In this document: positions 1 through 11,731 of the stretch, piece by piece
How the letters are laid out: every line of letters begins with the position of its first letter
Numbering within the stretch: position 1 is the stretch's first letter
DNA from: Aulostomus chinensis
Lineage: Eukaryota; Chordata; Actinopteri; Syngnathiformes; Aulostomidae
Length of the DNA: 64,000 nt
Reading direction: 5' to 3'
Assembly (NCBI GenBank): GCA_037954235.1
Contig: JBBMOA010000019.1
Span: 14,768,305-14,832,304 of the forward strand
Translations under genes and position numbers: made by a program
The notes under the pieces: model-generated
What the model saw: the letters and a program-made list of their open reading frames with translations, nothing else
Told to the model about the DNA's origin: nothing
Databases searched by the model: none

Positions 1-1410
1 AGAATCTGTATTAAACGGCAGTGCAGTCCTCCATCAGCACCATGAAATCAATGCATGAACTGAATATTTAAATGCATTTGTAGACTTTCACAAATGTTAG
101 CTCGGTTCAGAGTGTGGTGTCTTTTTTTTTTTTTTTTTTAATTTCATAGAGCTTTTGGGAAAAAAACACTTGGATTGGATTGATTTGTAATCCAACGTGG
201 GAGCCTTGGTGAACAAAGTCTATTTTCTAGTTTAATCCTGAAGATTGAGCTCATGCTAAACCAGGAGGAGGTTCAACAATTCAGTACGGAGCACTGGCGC
301 TAGGCTGCTGCCTGTCATGCCTTTTTGAACAAAATGTCAATCAAGAACAGTCTGAAATGTCTAATAAGGTGCAAATAATGGTATTATTACTTGATGTATG
401 TCTCTTTTTTTCCCTCTTGCATGTCATGATTGTTGGGTCCTATGGGGGGGGGGGGGCAACATTGTTTTGCTCTTCTCAAGACAAAATATTTTGTGTACTG
501 AATACATTGCTGGAAGTTTCCAACAATCGCTATCTTGCAGTCGTTAGATGTGTGTGACTCATCCAGGTGAACCATCTCACTTAGTGTGGTCAGTACACAC
601 ACACCCATTGTGCTCGCAGTTTCATGCCACCACAAAAGAATGTCCACGTTACTGTGGTTGATCAGCAAAACACACCATTCACACTCTTTAGAAAACTGTT
701 TGTTTGCTGTTCAAATGCCGGTGACAAATCAAACCGCAACTGTGTGCATGGTTAGATATCCGTACCTGTGTTTCTTTGCAGTGTGGCTAGTTAGCTTGTA
801 CTGATTAGGCAGGCTAAGGGTTATCAGCTATCCGTCACCCGCGTGGCCCTTTTATCACTCCTGCCACACAGGCACAATAAAGACTGTGTGTGGAAATCTT
901 GTTATTACCTTCGTTATGTTCTTGCGTAGATTAAGTCAGCGTGAAGTCATCCGGGTGATCAATACACTTTGGGATAATTGCATGTTTGAATTGTGTTCTG
1001 CTTCACTGGTGGTCATTTGCCTTACACACACACACACGCACACACGCACAAAATCAGATATTGTCAGGAGGAGACGGATCAACCCAATACATTCTTTGCT
1101 GTTCAATCAAAAGGCCAGTATTTCACTTTTTGATGATAAAACTTCAGAATAAGAGCACTTCCTGCAGCACACACTGCAAAGTAGTGACTCTGTGTTGCCT
1201 TTCTGTGTGTTTTTACTTTTAGTTTCCAACAGTGATAAACCGCTTGATGTTTTTGTTGGAATGATTTCATGGCTTTTTCATCCTGTGACTTTTTTTTTTC
1301 TTTTAAGTATTATTTATATGATAAAGCACTGACTTATGAGATGCCATTTATGTCAGTGCCTCTGTGAAAATATATTTTTTAACATTTGGAATGAATAAAG
1401 AATGTTGTGA
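1..1410 (+). other. Possible 3' UTR end of a plus-strand gene entering from the left
   Basis: No convincing coding frame is present. The stretch carries two canonical AATAAA hexamers on the plus strand, at 876-881 and 1394-1399, each followed within about 30 bases by G/T-rich sequence, as at vertebrate cleavage sites. A (CA)n tract lies near 1024-1050 and a G run near 445-457. It would be convergent with slc26a1. The owning gene cannot be named, and the AATAAA matches could be chance in AT-rich DNA. Confidence 0.25.
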
Positions 1411-1787
1411 AGTAAATCTTTTGTTATGATGGCTCTGAGTCACTTGATTATTTTAGTTTGTTAGTGTTTGACTTTGTTTAAACAGAATAACATCAACATC
1501 TGGCAGTACTGTGTTTTTAAGCTCAGAGAGAGAAAACAGGGGAAACAATCATTTGTGGGGGGAAAAAGTCCCATTTTGGATGCTGAGGCCAGTTTTTGCG
1601 GTTTTAATGCGTCTTTTATGTTGCTATTCCATAAGTGGATGATAGAGGGCGGCATGTTCATATGAACTGAAAATATCAGTCAAAGTGATGGACAATTGAA
1701 CACGAAAGAAGCTGTTTGCTGGTGTGTTTCTTCACAGAATTAGTATTTGTTTCCACATTGTCAAGGTGAGTCATGCTAGGTCTTGAG

Positions 1788-1866
<79 letters not shown>

Positions 1867-4800
1867 GGGGGGGTCTGTTACCTCTGTGTAGCACAAAGTG
1901 AACTATTTAAACATTTGCTCTTGAAACACCTTGAGTCAGCGCATCACTAGTCATACCACCTCCTCTCATCGTCAGCCGGAAAGACGCAGTTGCTTCATAT
2001 GTAATTAATTATTAATGAGATGCACAACAAGGAAAAAGTGAACAATGTGTTTTCATCAACAATGATCTGCGGCTTCCTGAAAAAGAGATGATGCTTCTAG
2101 AAAATGATACACCTGCTTCGCTTCACCCCAGGGTGTAAATGCGGTTCCAGGACACATTGAGTTCACGACTTGAGACTACAAATCGGCTCACTACCGTTCC
2201 TCAGCAGGTACATGAAGATTACTGTAATTATCAACTGTGTTTTTTTAAGTACAATTGACTCCTCACAATACTTTGCTAATTCAGAAGCAAACGTATCTTC
2301 ACTGTACTTGATATCTACTCCCCGATTCAGATAAATAAAATATAATTAGCTTATGATGTATTGTCAATATAGGCCTAGATAAGCGGAGCCTGAATGGTAG
2401 CGGTATTTAGTTATAAAATGATGATTATTTGTGATTGACACACTGATAAATCAGCAGTTATGAACCAGTATTATGAGTGAAATAACCCATTTGAATGTAA
2501 AATTACGGTTTAAATACGAAACCGTTGTGTATGTTCCACTACCGCCCGCAGCTCTGCAAATCTTTAAAGCATATTTTAACTCACTGTTCTGGTATCAAAC
2601 ACATGTACAGATGCAAATGTGACATTGAATTTAAACAGTTACCAAGACTGTTTGAGCTGAAATATGACCGTTTCTAACTATAAATGCATGTCTGGAGGGG
2701 TTTTTGATTGAAAGAGACCCTCTTTGCACTTCAAGAGTATTAAAGATGAAGAGACGTATCTTTAAAAAACCTCCACGAGCCCTAAATACTGGATATGACA
2801 TTGAGGAGACCTCACTGTTCATATGGAGTGCAGTTCAGTGCAGTTTGTAAACTATTATTTTAACAAACCATCGACAGTTCTCTCGTTGCGGTCATGGACC
2901 CTGCAGTGAATGAGGTGCTAGTTATATTGTATACGCCATTTTTAAATGTAAAGGTAATTAATAATTGACAGTCTTTTAACCAGCAAACGCACATGGTTGC
3001 AGTTAAAAAGTCAAAGAGGGGTCCCGAAATGTGTAACTATGTGATGGATAATTGCATGTAAGCCTGTTGCAGTGCTGATATGCAGAATTCAGACACGAGA
3101 CCTACTGTAAGAGTTGCTGAAAACGATAATTATGCTGGAAAATAATAGCTCTGAGTGAACCCTCTCATGGAATAATGGATAGCTGTGTAGAGCGCCTGGC
3201 ACAGAAAACCGTCCCGAGTGTCTGTTTGCAAAGGTTTGGAAGGTTTGTTTAAACATGAAAGCCAAGGCGACGCCATAAACACGTACAGACTTTGACTCCG
3301 AGTTGTCATTTTCCCGATTCTACAGAGTTGTCAAGGTTTCATATCAGGAAAGACCGATTGATGGCCCATTTTTAAAATGTGTTCTTGAACTTAATACAGT
3401 CAAGTTGCGGTCTGGAAATCAAAATACTTTAACATGCATTATTTATTACAAATGACAGTTTTTTTACTCCTTAAAAACTTCCTAGTTCCGTCCAGATAGG
3501 AAGCATTATGGCAGTGTTTGTATTTAATGCGCATGATGAATGTTAATGTGTCAAAAATGAGACTTCTGTACAACAATTCCAGTTATATAAAAAAATCCAT
3601 AATAAAACATTTGATAACAATATAGAAAATTAGCTAGATTTACATATGATAACATTGACGTTTTGACATGTTTTAAACATCAAATCTGAACGATTACATA
3701 CGTTAAGTCAAATTCTTGCAGTGGAGATTTCCAACTTGGTACCAACAGAATGAAAGACTTAAAAAAGATAAATGCAGTTTTCTAGTGCCAGTCACAAAAA
3801 TGAAAGCAGACATGCGGTGTCGCCTGCTGCCAACAGTTTTTAGTCACATGACCAATGTCAGAACCATCCTGGGATTCTTTGCCTTTGGCCCCTGAGAACT
3901 TGAGAGGATTTCAGCAGTGTGTAAATGTTTCATTTGTACAAGAGCAGATCATGGTAACCAAGGTAGGTGTGTTGTGGAGGGTCAAGGATGGAGGTTAGCA
4001 AAGCAGACCTCGTCACTCACTGTTTCCAGAAGAGTTTAACATTCCTTCTAGAAATGATTTTCAGATCTAAGGTAACAGTTGGCACCTGCCGAGTCTCCCT
4101 GTCTGGACTCCGGACTCCTGGATTAGAGCCTTTGTTGACTTTGATCAAAGGTCCAACGGGGTCATCATTATTTGAATAGGGGGAAATAAAAAAAATATGC
4201 TGACTAAAATTCACACAAAATAAACATTAAAGCTGTTAGAATGTACATTTTCAATTGGTAGGACAATGTGTTTGTATCAATAGATATCAGTGTTAATGGA
4301 CCGAGGGCAGATCTTCAAGTCCGCAGGTTCATTTGAGGTTGGACCGTGCGAAACGGTTTCTCCCACATTTTTAGCAACAAAGAAAAATGAACCACAATGG
4401 CTCTCTGGGGGCAAAGCCATGGGTGCGTTCCTTTAGTCTTTCCTAAAGTTAATCTCCTTTCCTTCCTCACTCCTGCTTGGGTCCACTCAGGAAATGATTG
4501 AGGAAAGAAAGAAGGCTGGGCTTCAAAACGACCCTGTCTTCATTTCTTCTCTTCGATTTGAATTTAAATCAGAAACACAAGAGGAAAGTTGACCAAAAAA
4601 CGAGTAACTCAGCTTGTAGCAAACTAGAAACTGAAAATGGCAAGATTTGATGACTTGGATTTCGCAGTGAGACAGCGCCGCTCAGTTTTCAGTCAAGGGT
4701 AATAAAATTGTACAACTCCTATGTATCAGCACATCTCCTTTAGAATGATGACATTCTTGAATGTCTGCCCAACAATTATGGCCAAAAGTTCATGTACCAG

Positions 4801-4896
4801 ACACATTCAGTCGTACAGCAACATTGCTACATCCTGAGTTTAGCCCCGCCCACGATAATTATGATTCGCTTACAGAAATACAAACAAGCCAGAGTA
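1411..4896. other. Intergenic stretch, no gene seen
   Basis: AT-rich, unremarkable DNA between the possible left-edge 3' UTR and the 3' end of slc26a1. It contains the long (TG)n at about 1.79 kb and no supported exon. Short open frames here have no family features. Confidence 0.5.
1789..1864. repeat. (TG)n microsatellite, about 76 bp
   Basis: Essentially uninterrupted TG dinucleotide run of about 38 units, followed by a G run. The poly-His open frame on the other strand is only its translation. Confidence 0.97.
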
Positions 4897-4902
4897 TTTA
4901 TT
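4897..4902 (-). promoter_or_regulatory. Candidate slc26a1 polyadenylation signal
   Basis: The plus strand reads TTTATT, so the minus strand reads AATAAA, about 340 bases downstream of the slc26a1 stop codon. That is a plausible 3' UTR length. It is not proven, because other AT-rich hexamers lie further downstream. Confidence 0.35.
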
Positions 4903-5241
4903 TACCTCTGGAGCAGAATGATAACAGGTTGAGCCAGACGCTAATCAGAACCCTTGGAGGATATCAGTTTTACTAAATGACTTTATGAAATAGTTTTTTG
5001 TTTTTTTGACTCTTGGAAAACAACCTGACATCAGGCTTGTCGGGCAGATGTTGTTGACTGGGTATTTTCAGGTCATTAAAAACTAATTTTAGTGCATTTC
5101 CTGAAACAAAGATTCCTTCGGGGTGACCTAAAAGCAATATCCTGCAGTACTGTTGCAGATGGCAAGATGGTATACCAGTATTTACTTTTAGGTTTGTAAA
5201 AAAAGAATCATTTTCTCTGTTCCCCTCTGCTTCCGGCGGCT

Positions 5242-5823
5242 CTACTCTGAAGAGTGATCTGACCTCTCAGCTGCTGTTTTAGCTAAACAGTTTGCTTGAA
5301 GAACGGCAGCATGAACTGTATGAAACAGCAGGCTGCTCATGTCTATGTCATTCTTCCCAAAGAACTGTCCCTTCTGCAGAACATCGATCAGTGAGGTGTT
5401 ACAGCTGGCGAGGACCAGCCTCACCCCTATCTCCTCATATTCCTTGACCAGCCCCTTAAACGTGGCCATGCCTGTGGAGTCTATGAAAGGGATGGCAGAG
5501 CAGTCTAAGATTATTGTATGGAAGTCCACTTCTCTCGCGACAAGTCCTACAACCACCTCTCCGTTGTTTGCATCGCCGTTCGCCTTGGCCTGCTTCATGG
5601 ACATCTCTTTAGCCTTTTTCTCTGCTTTTCTCCTCTTGGTTTTCTCCAAGAAAGGTTCAACTCCGACAACTTTGTAGAGGGATTTGAGGAAGGAGTCCTT
5701 GTTGGCGTAGTAAAGAGGGGCCTGGAAGCGGAAGATCTTAACTCGAGGTGGTGGCACGAGGTTCTTATACTCCTCCATGTCCTCGTATAGATCAGAATCA
5801 TTAGCTTGGCCCAGGAGAGACAC
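5242..5823 (-). CDS. slc26a1: slc26a1 coding exon 7 (STAS domain) and stop
   Basis: 193 codons plus stop, after the acceptor ATCAG|GTGTCT. The first codon is an internal GTG Val, not a start. Contains KIFRFQAPLYYANKD, a Lys-rich insert (KRRKAEKKAKE), then the STAS core with IILDCSAIPFIDSTG and VLASCN. It ends SDHSSE and shows no obvious PDZ-binding terminus. Confidence 0.95.
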   Translation of the reverse strand: MSLLGQANDSDLYEDMEEYKNLVPPPRVKIFRFQAPLYYANKDSFLKSLYKVVGVEPFLEKTKRRKAEKKAKEMSMKQAKANGDANNGEVVVGLVAREVDFHTIILDCSAIPFIDSTGMATFKGLVKEYEEIGVRLVLASCNTSLIDVLQKGQFFGKNDIDMSSLLFHTVHAAVLQANCLAKTAAERSDHSSE

Positions 5824-8700
5824 CTGATATGAGACATCAGATTAGGTGAGAATATTGGGATCAGGACATTGTGGAGTTAAAAACAGATTAAAAATTCTAG
5901 TAAGAAATATCAGGTCTATTGCCCACCTTTGGATTCTGGGTCTTAAAGATGATGCAGGTCATGGAGAAGACGATTCCGACAAGCAGGCCCAGTTCAACAC
6001 TGATCAGAGCCGTAGCTGACATGGTGACCAACCAAACAACAGCATCGATGCGACTGGCGCGCCACTTAGCCGGGACATCCTTAAACTTCCTAAGTGCCCC
6101 CCGAAGGCTGACGATGATGATACAGGCCAGAACGCACTTCTGGAGCGAGTGGAAGAAAGGTGCAAAGAAGAGCAGGACAAGCAGGACAACCAGGGCGCTG
6201 ATCAGACTTGATACCTGACGGGAGAGCGGCAGACAAACTTAGAGAAGTTGAACTACAGGACAAGAAGACAGAAAAAAAATCATCAAAAAATGGGGTTGCC
6301 TGATACTCACCTGTGTCTGGCAGCCTGTGGAATCCTTCACCATGGTTTTTGCCAGAGCAGCACTGGTGGTGAAACAGTGGAAGAAGGAGGGGATGATGTT
6401 GCAGAAGCCAATGGCTAGCATCTCCTGGTTGGGGCGGACTGTGTAGCCGTTTTTCTTAGCGAACATCTCGGACAGCGACACAGTGAAAGCAAAACTAGAA
6501 GATGAGATGACATTTTGATGATCAGTCGAGGTTGTGAATCAATCTTTGCCCTCACAGACATCTTTAAGGCATCATGTTCATGCACTTTTTGTGAATATAT
6601 CGTGATTTTTCAGCATTGGATATCATCTTGCATGCATGCATGCAAAAGAAAGAAAAGCTGCGTAATGGTGTAACTATAGGAGTTGTTATCAGCATGTACA
6701 GAGAATGTTTTGGCAAGACAGTGCAGTCAGATCTCAGTGGAGCAATCAGGGCACACGTATCCGTGCCAGCCACTCATCTACAGCTGTAACAACCCAGATA
6801 AGAGATACATGCTGGTGCCAAGAAAACATGATGTTCGTTTGTTTGCACATTACCTAATGACAGCGAGAGGAATGGCATCCAGCGCCACTCGAGGCATCAG
6901 ACCAAAGCTTGGCACTTGGGGAGGGATGAACCCTGTGGGTATATGACCGGAAACACTGGAGCCATAATGACTGTTCAGCTCTCCATAATGGCTGGCCAGC
7001 GTGGCCCCGGTGACTACTATCAGCTCCGTAGGCAGAGGGATCTTTAGACGATCCTTGAAGCGCTCCTGGATCTCTTTCCCGGCCACTGTTGGTCCAAGGT
7101 AAAACATTTGAAAAAAATGAATAATGTGACATCAAAGTTGAGCTAGGTATTGTTCTAATTTTAGGTTATTATTTACGTAATATGGAGATACAGAGGGCGC
7201 TGGTGATGAGGTCACACAGGTTGGTCTTGTGAATGTTGGCAAAGATGTTGATCCAAGTAACAACAACAGTGCCATAGCCTTGATGACGAGGGATCTTTAG
7301 GCCCAGCAGGTATTTTGCCTGTACGGTCAGGATAGTGAAAGAGGCTCCTGTAGCAAAACCATCCAGCATGGGGGCCGAAAGGTAGACAGAGACAAAGCCC
7401 AGCCGAAACACCGCCATCATGACCTGGGGCAGGGGTCGGGGGGAGAGTGGTGAAGACGGAGAATAGAGAAGAAAGTGAGTCCAATGAAACGGTTCCCATT
7501 CTCATGGTTACCAGGTGATGAACCTCCATTTTCCTCTCACTTTTCAAAAGCACCCCCCGGATAATGAATTGCCACAAAACTTAGAACTTGCTTTCTACTC
7601 TAATGCTGATACGATCAGTAGTCTGGCACTTTCTTTGGGGAACTGAAGTCATGATGTCATTAATAGGCAATCATCACCATCATCCTGTGACAGCAACCAT
7701 GGCAGTAACGTTTTTGTAATGCCGAACGTTGACTTACTAGAACTTGTTGAAGTCAAACAAAAAAACTGATTAAATATTAAAACTGCAGCAATGAATTCTG
7801 TTGATGGTGCACATTGTCAACGGTCACGTCCATTGGCTGAATCTAGTTTCAGATGCGCTCGTGTTCTCGTATTATGAAAAACCTAGAAAGTGAGTGAGAG
7901 TGGGCAGAAATACGAGCCTGATTATAACGGAAGTCACAGTACAGCAAATAAACTGTATCTCAGCTTTAGGACATTAAAGTTCCTTTACCTGGTAAATGCC
8001 AGCCAGGAACGTCAGGGCAGCCGCGATGCTAATGGCGTAACAAGCCTTCCCACACTGCAGACCCATCAGCTCCACAGTGTGCTCTCCACCCACTGACACG
8101 TTGATGCCCAGTGAGCCATTAAACATTCCAGGACTGGGACTGACCGACTCCTCATTGAGGTCAAAACCAGCCAGGAACATCTCTCTGTCCACCACCTGTA
8201 GGAAGGAAGAGATCATCAGTCATAATAAATCCTTTGATACAGGTAAGCGCTAAGGTGAAGTAAGATGGCATTTTTTACTCAGTTCACTTGTTTTTCACCT
8301 GTCCAACCATGAGGCTCATGAGGCTGAAGATCCCTACAGAGACATGTCTGGACGTCCCCATCAGGAAGTAGATGATGTTGGCGTAAAATGAGGTATACAA
8401 GCCATAGATGGGCTCCACTCCAGCCAGCAGGCAGTAGGCGATGGCCTGTGGTACGAGGATGATACCCACAATCATCCCGGACATTAAGTCCCCCCACACA
8501 TACTCTCTGAGTTTGTATTTGGGCAGCCAGCGAACCACAGGGAAGAACCCAGACAGGATGGAGCGGACTCTGGGCCCTGAGCAAGTCACACTCCGTTTCA
8601 GTTTGGATTTGAGGACTGAAACTGTGGGCTGTCGCTGGCGAATCCGCCGCTCTAGGAGAGGTGGTGGAGCTGGGATGGTTTCCGTGTTGACCTCTTCCAT
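5242..8700 (-). CDS. slc26a1: Sulfate/oxalate anion exchanger SLC26A1 (Sat-1), 7 coding exons
   Basis: Plasma-membrane SLC26 exchanger. Family knowledge: SLC26A1 swaps sulfate, oxalate and bicarbonate in liver, kidney and gut. Exons join as 8299-8700, 7989-8195, 7177-7423, 6854-7085, 6311-6494, 5927-6214 and 5242-5823. All introns are GT/AG and the phases agree, giving 713 residues (human is about 701). Visible features are the family signature with PIYGLYTSFYAN at about residues 97-108, GTSRHVSVG just after it, N-glycosylation sequons at about 160 and 166 in an extracellular loop, many hydrophobic segments (14-helix fold expected), and a C-terminal STAS domain from about residue 530. The A1 assignment rests on KIPRHQG, SGHIPTGFIPPQVP and LYYANKD. 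The paralogue slc26a2 fits less well, though a few segments resemble it. The start ATG has an ideal ACCATGG context directly after a splice acceptor. Four of the six introns are about 90-105 or 360 bp. Confidence 0.95.
5927..6214 (-). CDS. slc26a1: slc26a1 coding exon 6
   Basis: The acceptor is GTCAG|GTATCA and the donor AAAG|GTGGGC. 288 bases, 96 codons, phase 0 at both ends. Encodes the last membrane helices, including VSLRGALRKF and ELGLLVGI, up to KTQNPK before the cytosolic STAS region. Confidence 0.93.
6311..6494 (-). CDS. slc26a1: slc26a1 coding exon 5
   Basis: The acceptor is CTAG|TTTTGC and the donor CAG|GTGAGT. Encodes FTVSLSEMFAKKNGYTV, NQEMLAIG, FFHCFTTSAALAKT and STGCQTQ, the very conserved core of the second transport repeat. 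184 bases. Confidence 0.94.
6854..7085 (-). CDS. slc26a1: slc26a1 coding exon 4
   Basis: The acceptor CAACAG|TGGCC completes a Leu codon split by the intron. The donor is ATTAG|GTAATG. Encodes AGKEIQERFKDRLKIP, PTELIVV and SGHIPTGFIPPQVP. 232 bases, leaving in phase 2. Confidence 0.93.
7177..7423 (-). CDS. slc26a1: slc26a1 coding exon 3
   Basis: The acceptor CCCCAG|GTCATG follows a C-rich tract. The donor is TTAC|GTAAAT, in phase 1. Encodes RLGFVSVYLS, the GASFTILT helix, the A1-type KIPRHQG motif and IHKTNLCDLIT. 247 bases. Confidence 0.93.
7989..8195 (-). CDS. slc26a1: slc26a1 coding exon 2
   Basis: Residues 135-203. The acceptor is CTACAG|GTGGTG and the donor CAG|GTAAAG. Starts VVDREMFLAGFD, contains the two N-x-S sequons and a Cys-containing loop (CGKACYAI), and ends in the next membrane helix. 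Confidence 0.94.
8299..8700 (-). CDS. slc26a1: slc26a1 coding exon 1
   Basis: Encodes residues 1-134: the cytosolic N-terminus, the first hydrophobic helices and the SLC26 signature, ending at MVGQ in phase 0. The donor reads CAG|GTGAAA. On the minus strand a long C/T tract ending in TTGAG lies immediately before ACCATGG, so the exon probably begins at 8703 with only three untranslated bases. Confidence 0.95.
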
Positions 8701-9080
8701 GGTCTCAAGAGGGAGGAGGAGGGAGAGATGGAGGATAAGGTGGTCAAGTGAGCTCCTTGGTGATCACCATGAAGAAAAAGCAGAGGGAAAGCAGGGAGGG
8801 GGACAACAGCGACAAATGAATATGAGTATATTCTGTATGATCAAACGTGGCTCTAGTTAGTGGGTTTCTTTATATCCCCGTGAGGTCTGTGAAATGAGAC
8901 CAGCCAATCAGCTGTGGGCATCAACCCCAAACCTTCTGTTGTAAATCTTAAAAATATTTGCTGTATACATTCGTGATATTTTACATGCTGCATTGTGTGC
9001 AACCCGAGTTGTCCAGTGTGTATCCAGCACTGCAGTGTATCAGCGGAAAAGCATGAATTCATGTATGTGTGTGATTTTTG

Positions 9081-9105
9081 TGTGCGTGTGTGTGTGTGTG
9101 TGTGT
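9081..9105. repeat. (GT)n microsatellite
   Basis: Short, slightly interrupted GT dinucleotide run. Confidence 0.9.
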
Positions 9106-9408
9106 AAGATACAAACATATCAAGCACCAACTTTTTGCTCAATAGTGCAACAAGTGGTCAAAACCCCAAATTGGATATTTAATTCTTTGTATGAAACTAA
9201 AATGACTAAATTTAAAGTCTTTTTATGGACAACAAGAAAACTTGACCATTGCTGTAAATCTTAAGTGACACCAACAGAAAACAGTTCTCCCTAAAAACCT
9301 AAACGCTTGCTCATTTTGCAACATTTCTAACATATACCAGCAGAATCGCAGTCGAGCACTTTAGTTGAAATGTCTCAGTAACTATACTGGACCGATGGAT
9401 TTCTGTTT

Positions 9409-9482
9409 GGAGCCTATCCAAGCTGACATGGGTGACAGGCAGGGTTCACCCTGGACGGGTCGCCGGTCCATTCCAGGGCCAT
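9409..9482 (-). repeat. Fragment of tRNA-headed SINE (3' part)
   Basis: GAGCCTATCC followed by CAGGGTTCACCCTGGAC matches the 3' half of the SINE copies at 9.6, 52.9 and 61.7 kb, in minus orientation. Downstream to about 9560 is a second low-copy-looking sequence (GTGTCTTGCTCAAGGATAC) that resembles another recurrent teleost repeat. Confidence 0.75.
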
Positions 9483-9592
9483 CAGGAGCAATTAGGGGTT
9501 CAGTGTCTTGCTCAAGGATACCTGGACATGGTTGGGGGGGGAAGTGAGGATTGAACCACAATTACAAAATTATTTTGTTATTTAACAAGATG

Positions 9593-9970
9593 GCAGCACA
9601 GTGGTGCAATGGTCAGCACTGTGGCCTCACAGCAAGAAGGTTCCAGGTTCGAGTCCCGGCTCCATCACGGGATCTTTCTGTGTGGAGTCTCCATGTTCTC
9701 CTGTTCCTGTGTGGGTTCTCTCTGGTACTCCAGCTTCCTCCCACAGTCCAAAGACATCAAGAGGGGACGAGGCTGATTGATACTCTAAATTGACCGTAGG
9801 TGTGACTGTGAGTGTGAATGGTTGTCTGTCTCTATGTTGGTCCTGTGATAGACTGGTGACCTGTCCAGGGTGAACTCCTCTTGCCCCTTGACGCTGGGAT
9901 AGGCTCCACCCCTCCGCAACCCTTAATGTAGGAATAAGCGGAAGACAATGGATGGATGGATGGATGGATT
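9593..9970 (+). repeat. Full-length tRNA-derived SINE
   Basis: A tRNA-like head has an RNA polymerase III box A (TGGTGCAATGG) and a perfect box B (GGTTCGAGTCC). A body of about 250 bp shared with the other copies follows, ending in (GGAT)n. The open frame through it is SINE-derived, not a gene. It is a SINE, not a functional tRNA, because no cloverleaf with a CCA-ready acceptor stem is present. Confidence 0.88.
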
Positions 9971-11731
9971 TAAAAAGATGGCAAGGACAGGATGTGAAAA
10001 CAGGACGTTTGGTCACCCAACTGTTGGGTGCATTAGTGTGTTAGCAGCTAAATTTTACAGTTCATTAAGCTTCTGTGCATGAAGTGTTCCTGCATTTTTA
10101 AAAGAGAATTTCTGCCTGCTGCAGATAATGGTCCTTTCATGGCTGTTCTAAAAATATAGATTATTAACTTATATGATTGTATTCAACAGTTGTGATACAG
10201 TTTTAGCTTTATATGGGTCAGAATTATGGGCTAATTTGTGTTTTAAGGGGTTACAATAGGACATTCACGGTAATAACTGGCCTTTAAGAATCATAACCAA
10301 CATGTCCCATGTGTCGAATATTCATTCGATAGCACTTGTGCTCAGTTGGTCATCAGAAAGCCTTGTTGTTTTCAGAGGCAGCTGCGTCTCAGTCGAGGGA
10401 ACCATGTCACACAAACCATAAAACACCATAAATGTCTTGTTGTCGTCCATCCTCAACAATGGCGTGTGCTGCCACTGAGACTTCCTGCGGCAGCATTAGC
10501 GCCTCACTGATATGGTCGAGGAGTCTTGAGTAATAAAAGATTAAAAGCTCTATATGTCAACAGATTTTGATTTACATGACTCGTCGTTTTCGGCCCACAT
10601 GTCTGTGACGGTTTTCATCTGTACAAAGAAAGCAGAGGATCCTTAAATCAAGTCTGTTCTCACTTGAGCCTTTTTGAACAGCTAGAATCTCCAGGAGACG
10701 ATTAATGAGCAGGGCTTTGAGACTCAATACCTTAAAAAAACAAAACAAAACAAAACAAAACATAAAAACTACCACCAACTGATAAAAAACTGTCCAGCTA
10801 AACAAGGTTTTCTTTCTTTTGAAGAAACGAAGAGAGGAGATGAACTGCTGACATGTGACAAGACACGCTGGGGACCTTTTACTTCAGCGTGAAACCTGAA
10901 CGACACTGAAACAACCGATTAAATCTGTTTCATCAACCGTCTCCAATCCACTGTCTCTGGTTTTAATCTCGTGATGTAAAAGCACTCCAGCAGTGCTTAG
11001 AAATGACCCGAATGTTCCTGTTGAACGTATTGAAACTTTTCCATCAAGTCATTTTCATTCAAAAAGTTACAAAACAACGTACCGGAGATACTGCCATCAC
11101 AGCCAGAACCATCAGGCAGACAGTAAGAGAGTTTTGTTGTGTCTTGATAGTTTTATGAGGACACTTGTGACTCACGCCGAGTGTGGAATTTCAACTGTAA
11201 AACTCAGCCAGTGTGATGTAACCACGAGAGCCGCAAGAATCAACAAGAGAACAATGTTTCTCCAACATGAAGTTTGCTTAGCAGGTGATATTGATTCAGA
11301 GAACACATGGGTTCTAACGCACATTCATTTCTGAGTCCAAAAGAACTTGTAGAACATGCAAAGGTCAAGTGGCTATTCATCTTGAGAGGTTTGCTTGTTT
11401 GACACAACTCCATTGCGTTCTTTCGAAATTTCGAACATGAAAATGTTCCCACAGAAAATCAGTCAGAATTTGGAACCGACTGTAATACTTTTAAAAAGAA
11501 TTCACGTCATTCTTGATGGTTTAGGCCTTTGACTTTAAATTTATTAGAGCATCCCACATTCAAATAGTTTCTTTAAATTGTTTTTCAGTTAAACCTCCAC
11601 CAGAAATGTGCAACACAATTAAAAATCCTCCACTTTACTTCAAACCCCAGGTGGAGTAGGAACCCACTGGGGAGCATCGGTGGTCTCACAGGTTCCCGCC
11701 TGGGCTCAGTCGAGTGTGATCGTGTACTCAC

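Larger units (their letters stand above)
8704..11731 (-). other. Probable first intron of slc26a1, carrying SINE copies
   Basis: The acceptor just before the slc26a1 ATG implies an intron upstream. The nearest good minus-strand donor in a promoter-like setting is CTGCAG|GTGAGT ending at 11732. The interval holds a (GT)n tract, two SINE fragments in opposite orientation, and otherwise plain AT-rich sequence. The intron extent is inferred. Confidence 0.4.

Noticed and set aside
1676..1894. Histidine/threonine-repeat protein
   Set aside because: Translation of the (TG)n microsatellite. The same applies to Cys-Val and His-Thr frames at 13.1, 21.6, 22.3, 36.3 and 47.2 kb.
5818..5823. Independent STAS-only protein starting at 5823
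   Set aside because: The first codon is GTG immediately after a splice acceptor and continues the upstream exon in phase.
5242..8700. Calling the transporter slc26a2 instead of slc26a1
   Set aside because: Some segments (IHKTNLCDLIT, GFCNIIPSFFHCF) are A2-like, but the N-terminal half, KIPRHQG, the PTGFIPPQVP stretch and LYYANKD favour A1. A gene tree would settle it.
9600..9665. tRNA gene
   Set aside because: Box A and box B are present, but the sequence continues into a SINE body and repeats elsewhere in the window. No proper cloverleaf could be drawn.
9551..10016. Open frames of up to 129 codons over the SINE, and near-identical frames at 52.9 and 61.9-62.1 kb
   Set aside because: They share sequence only because they lie in copies of the same non-coding SINE.
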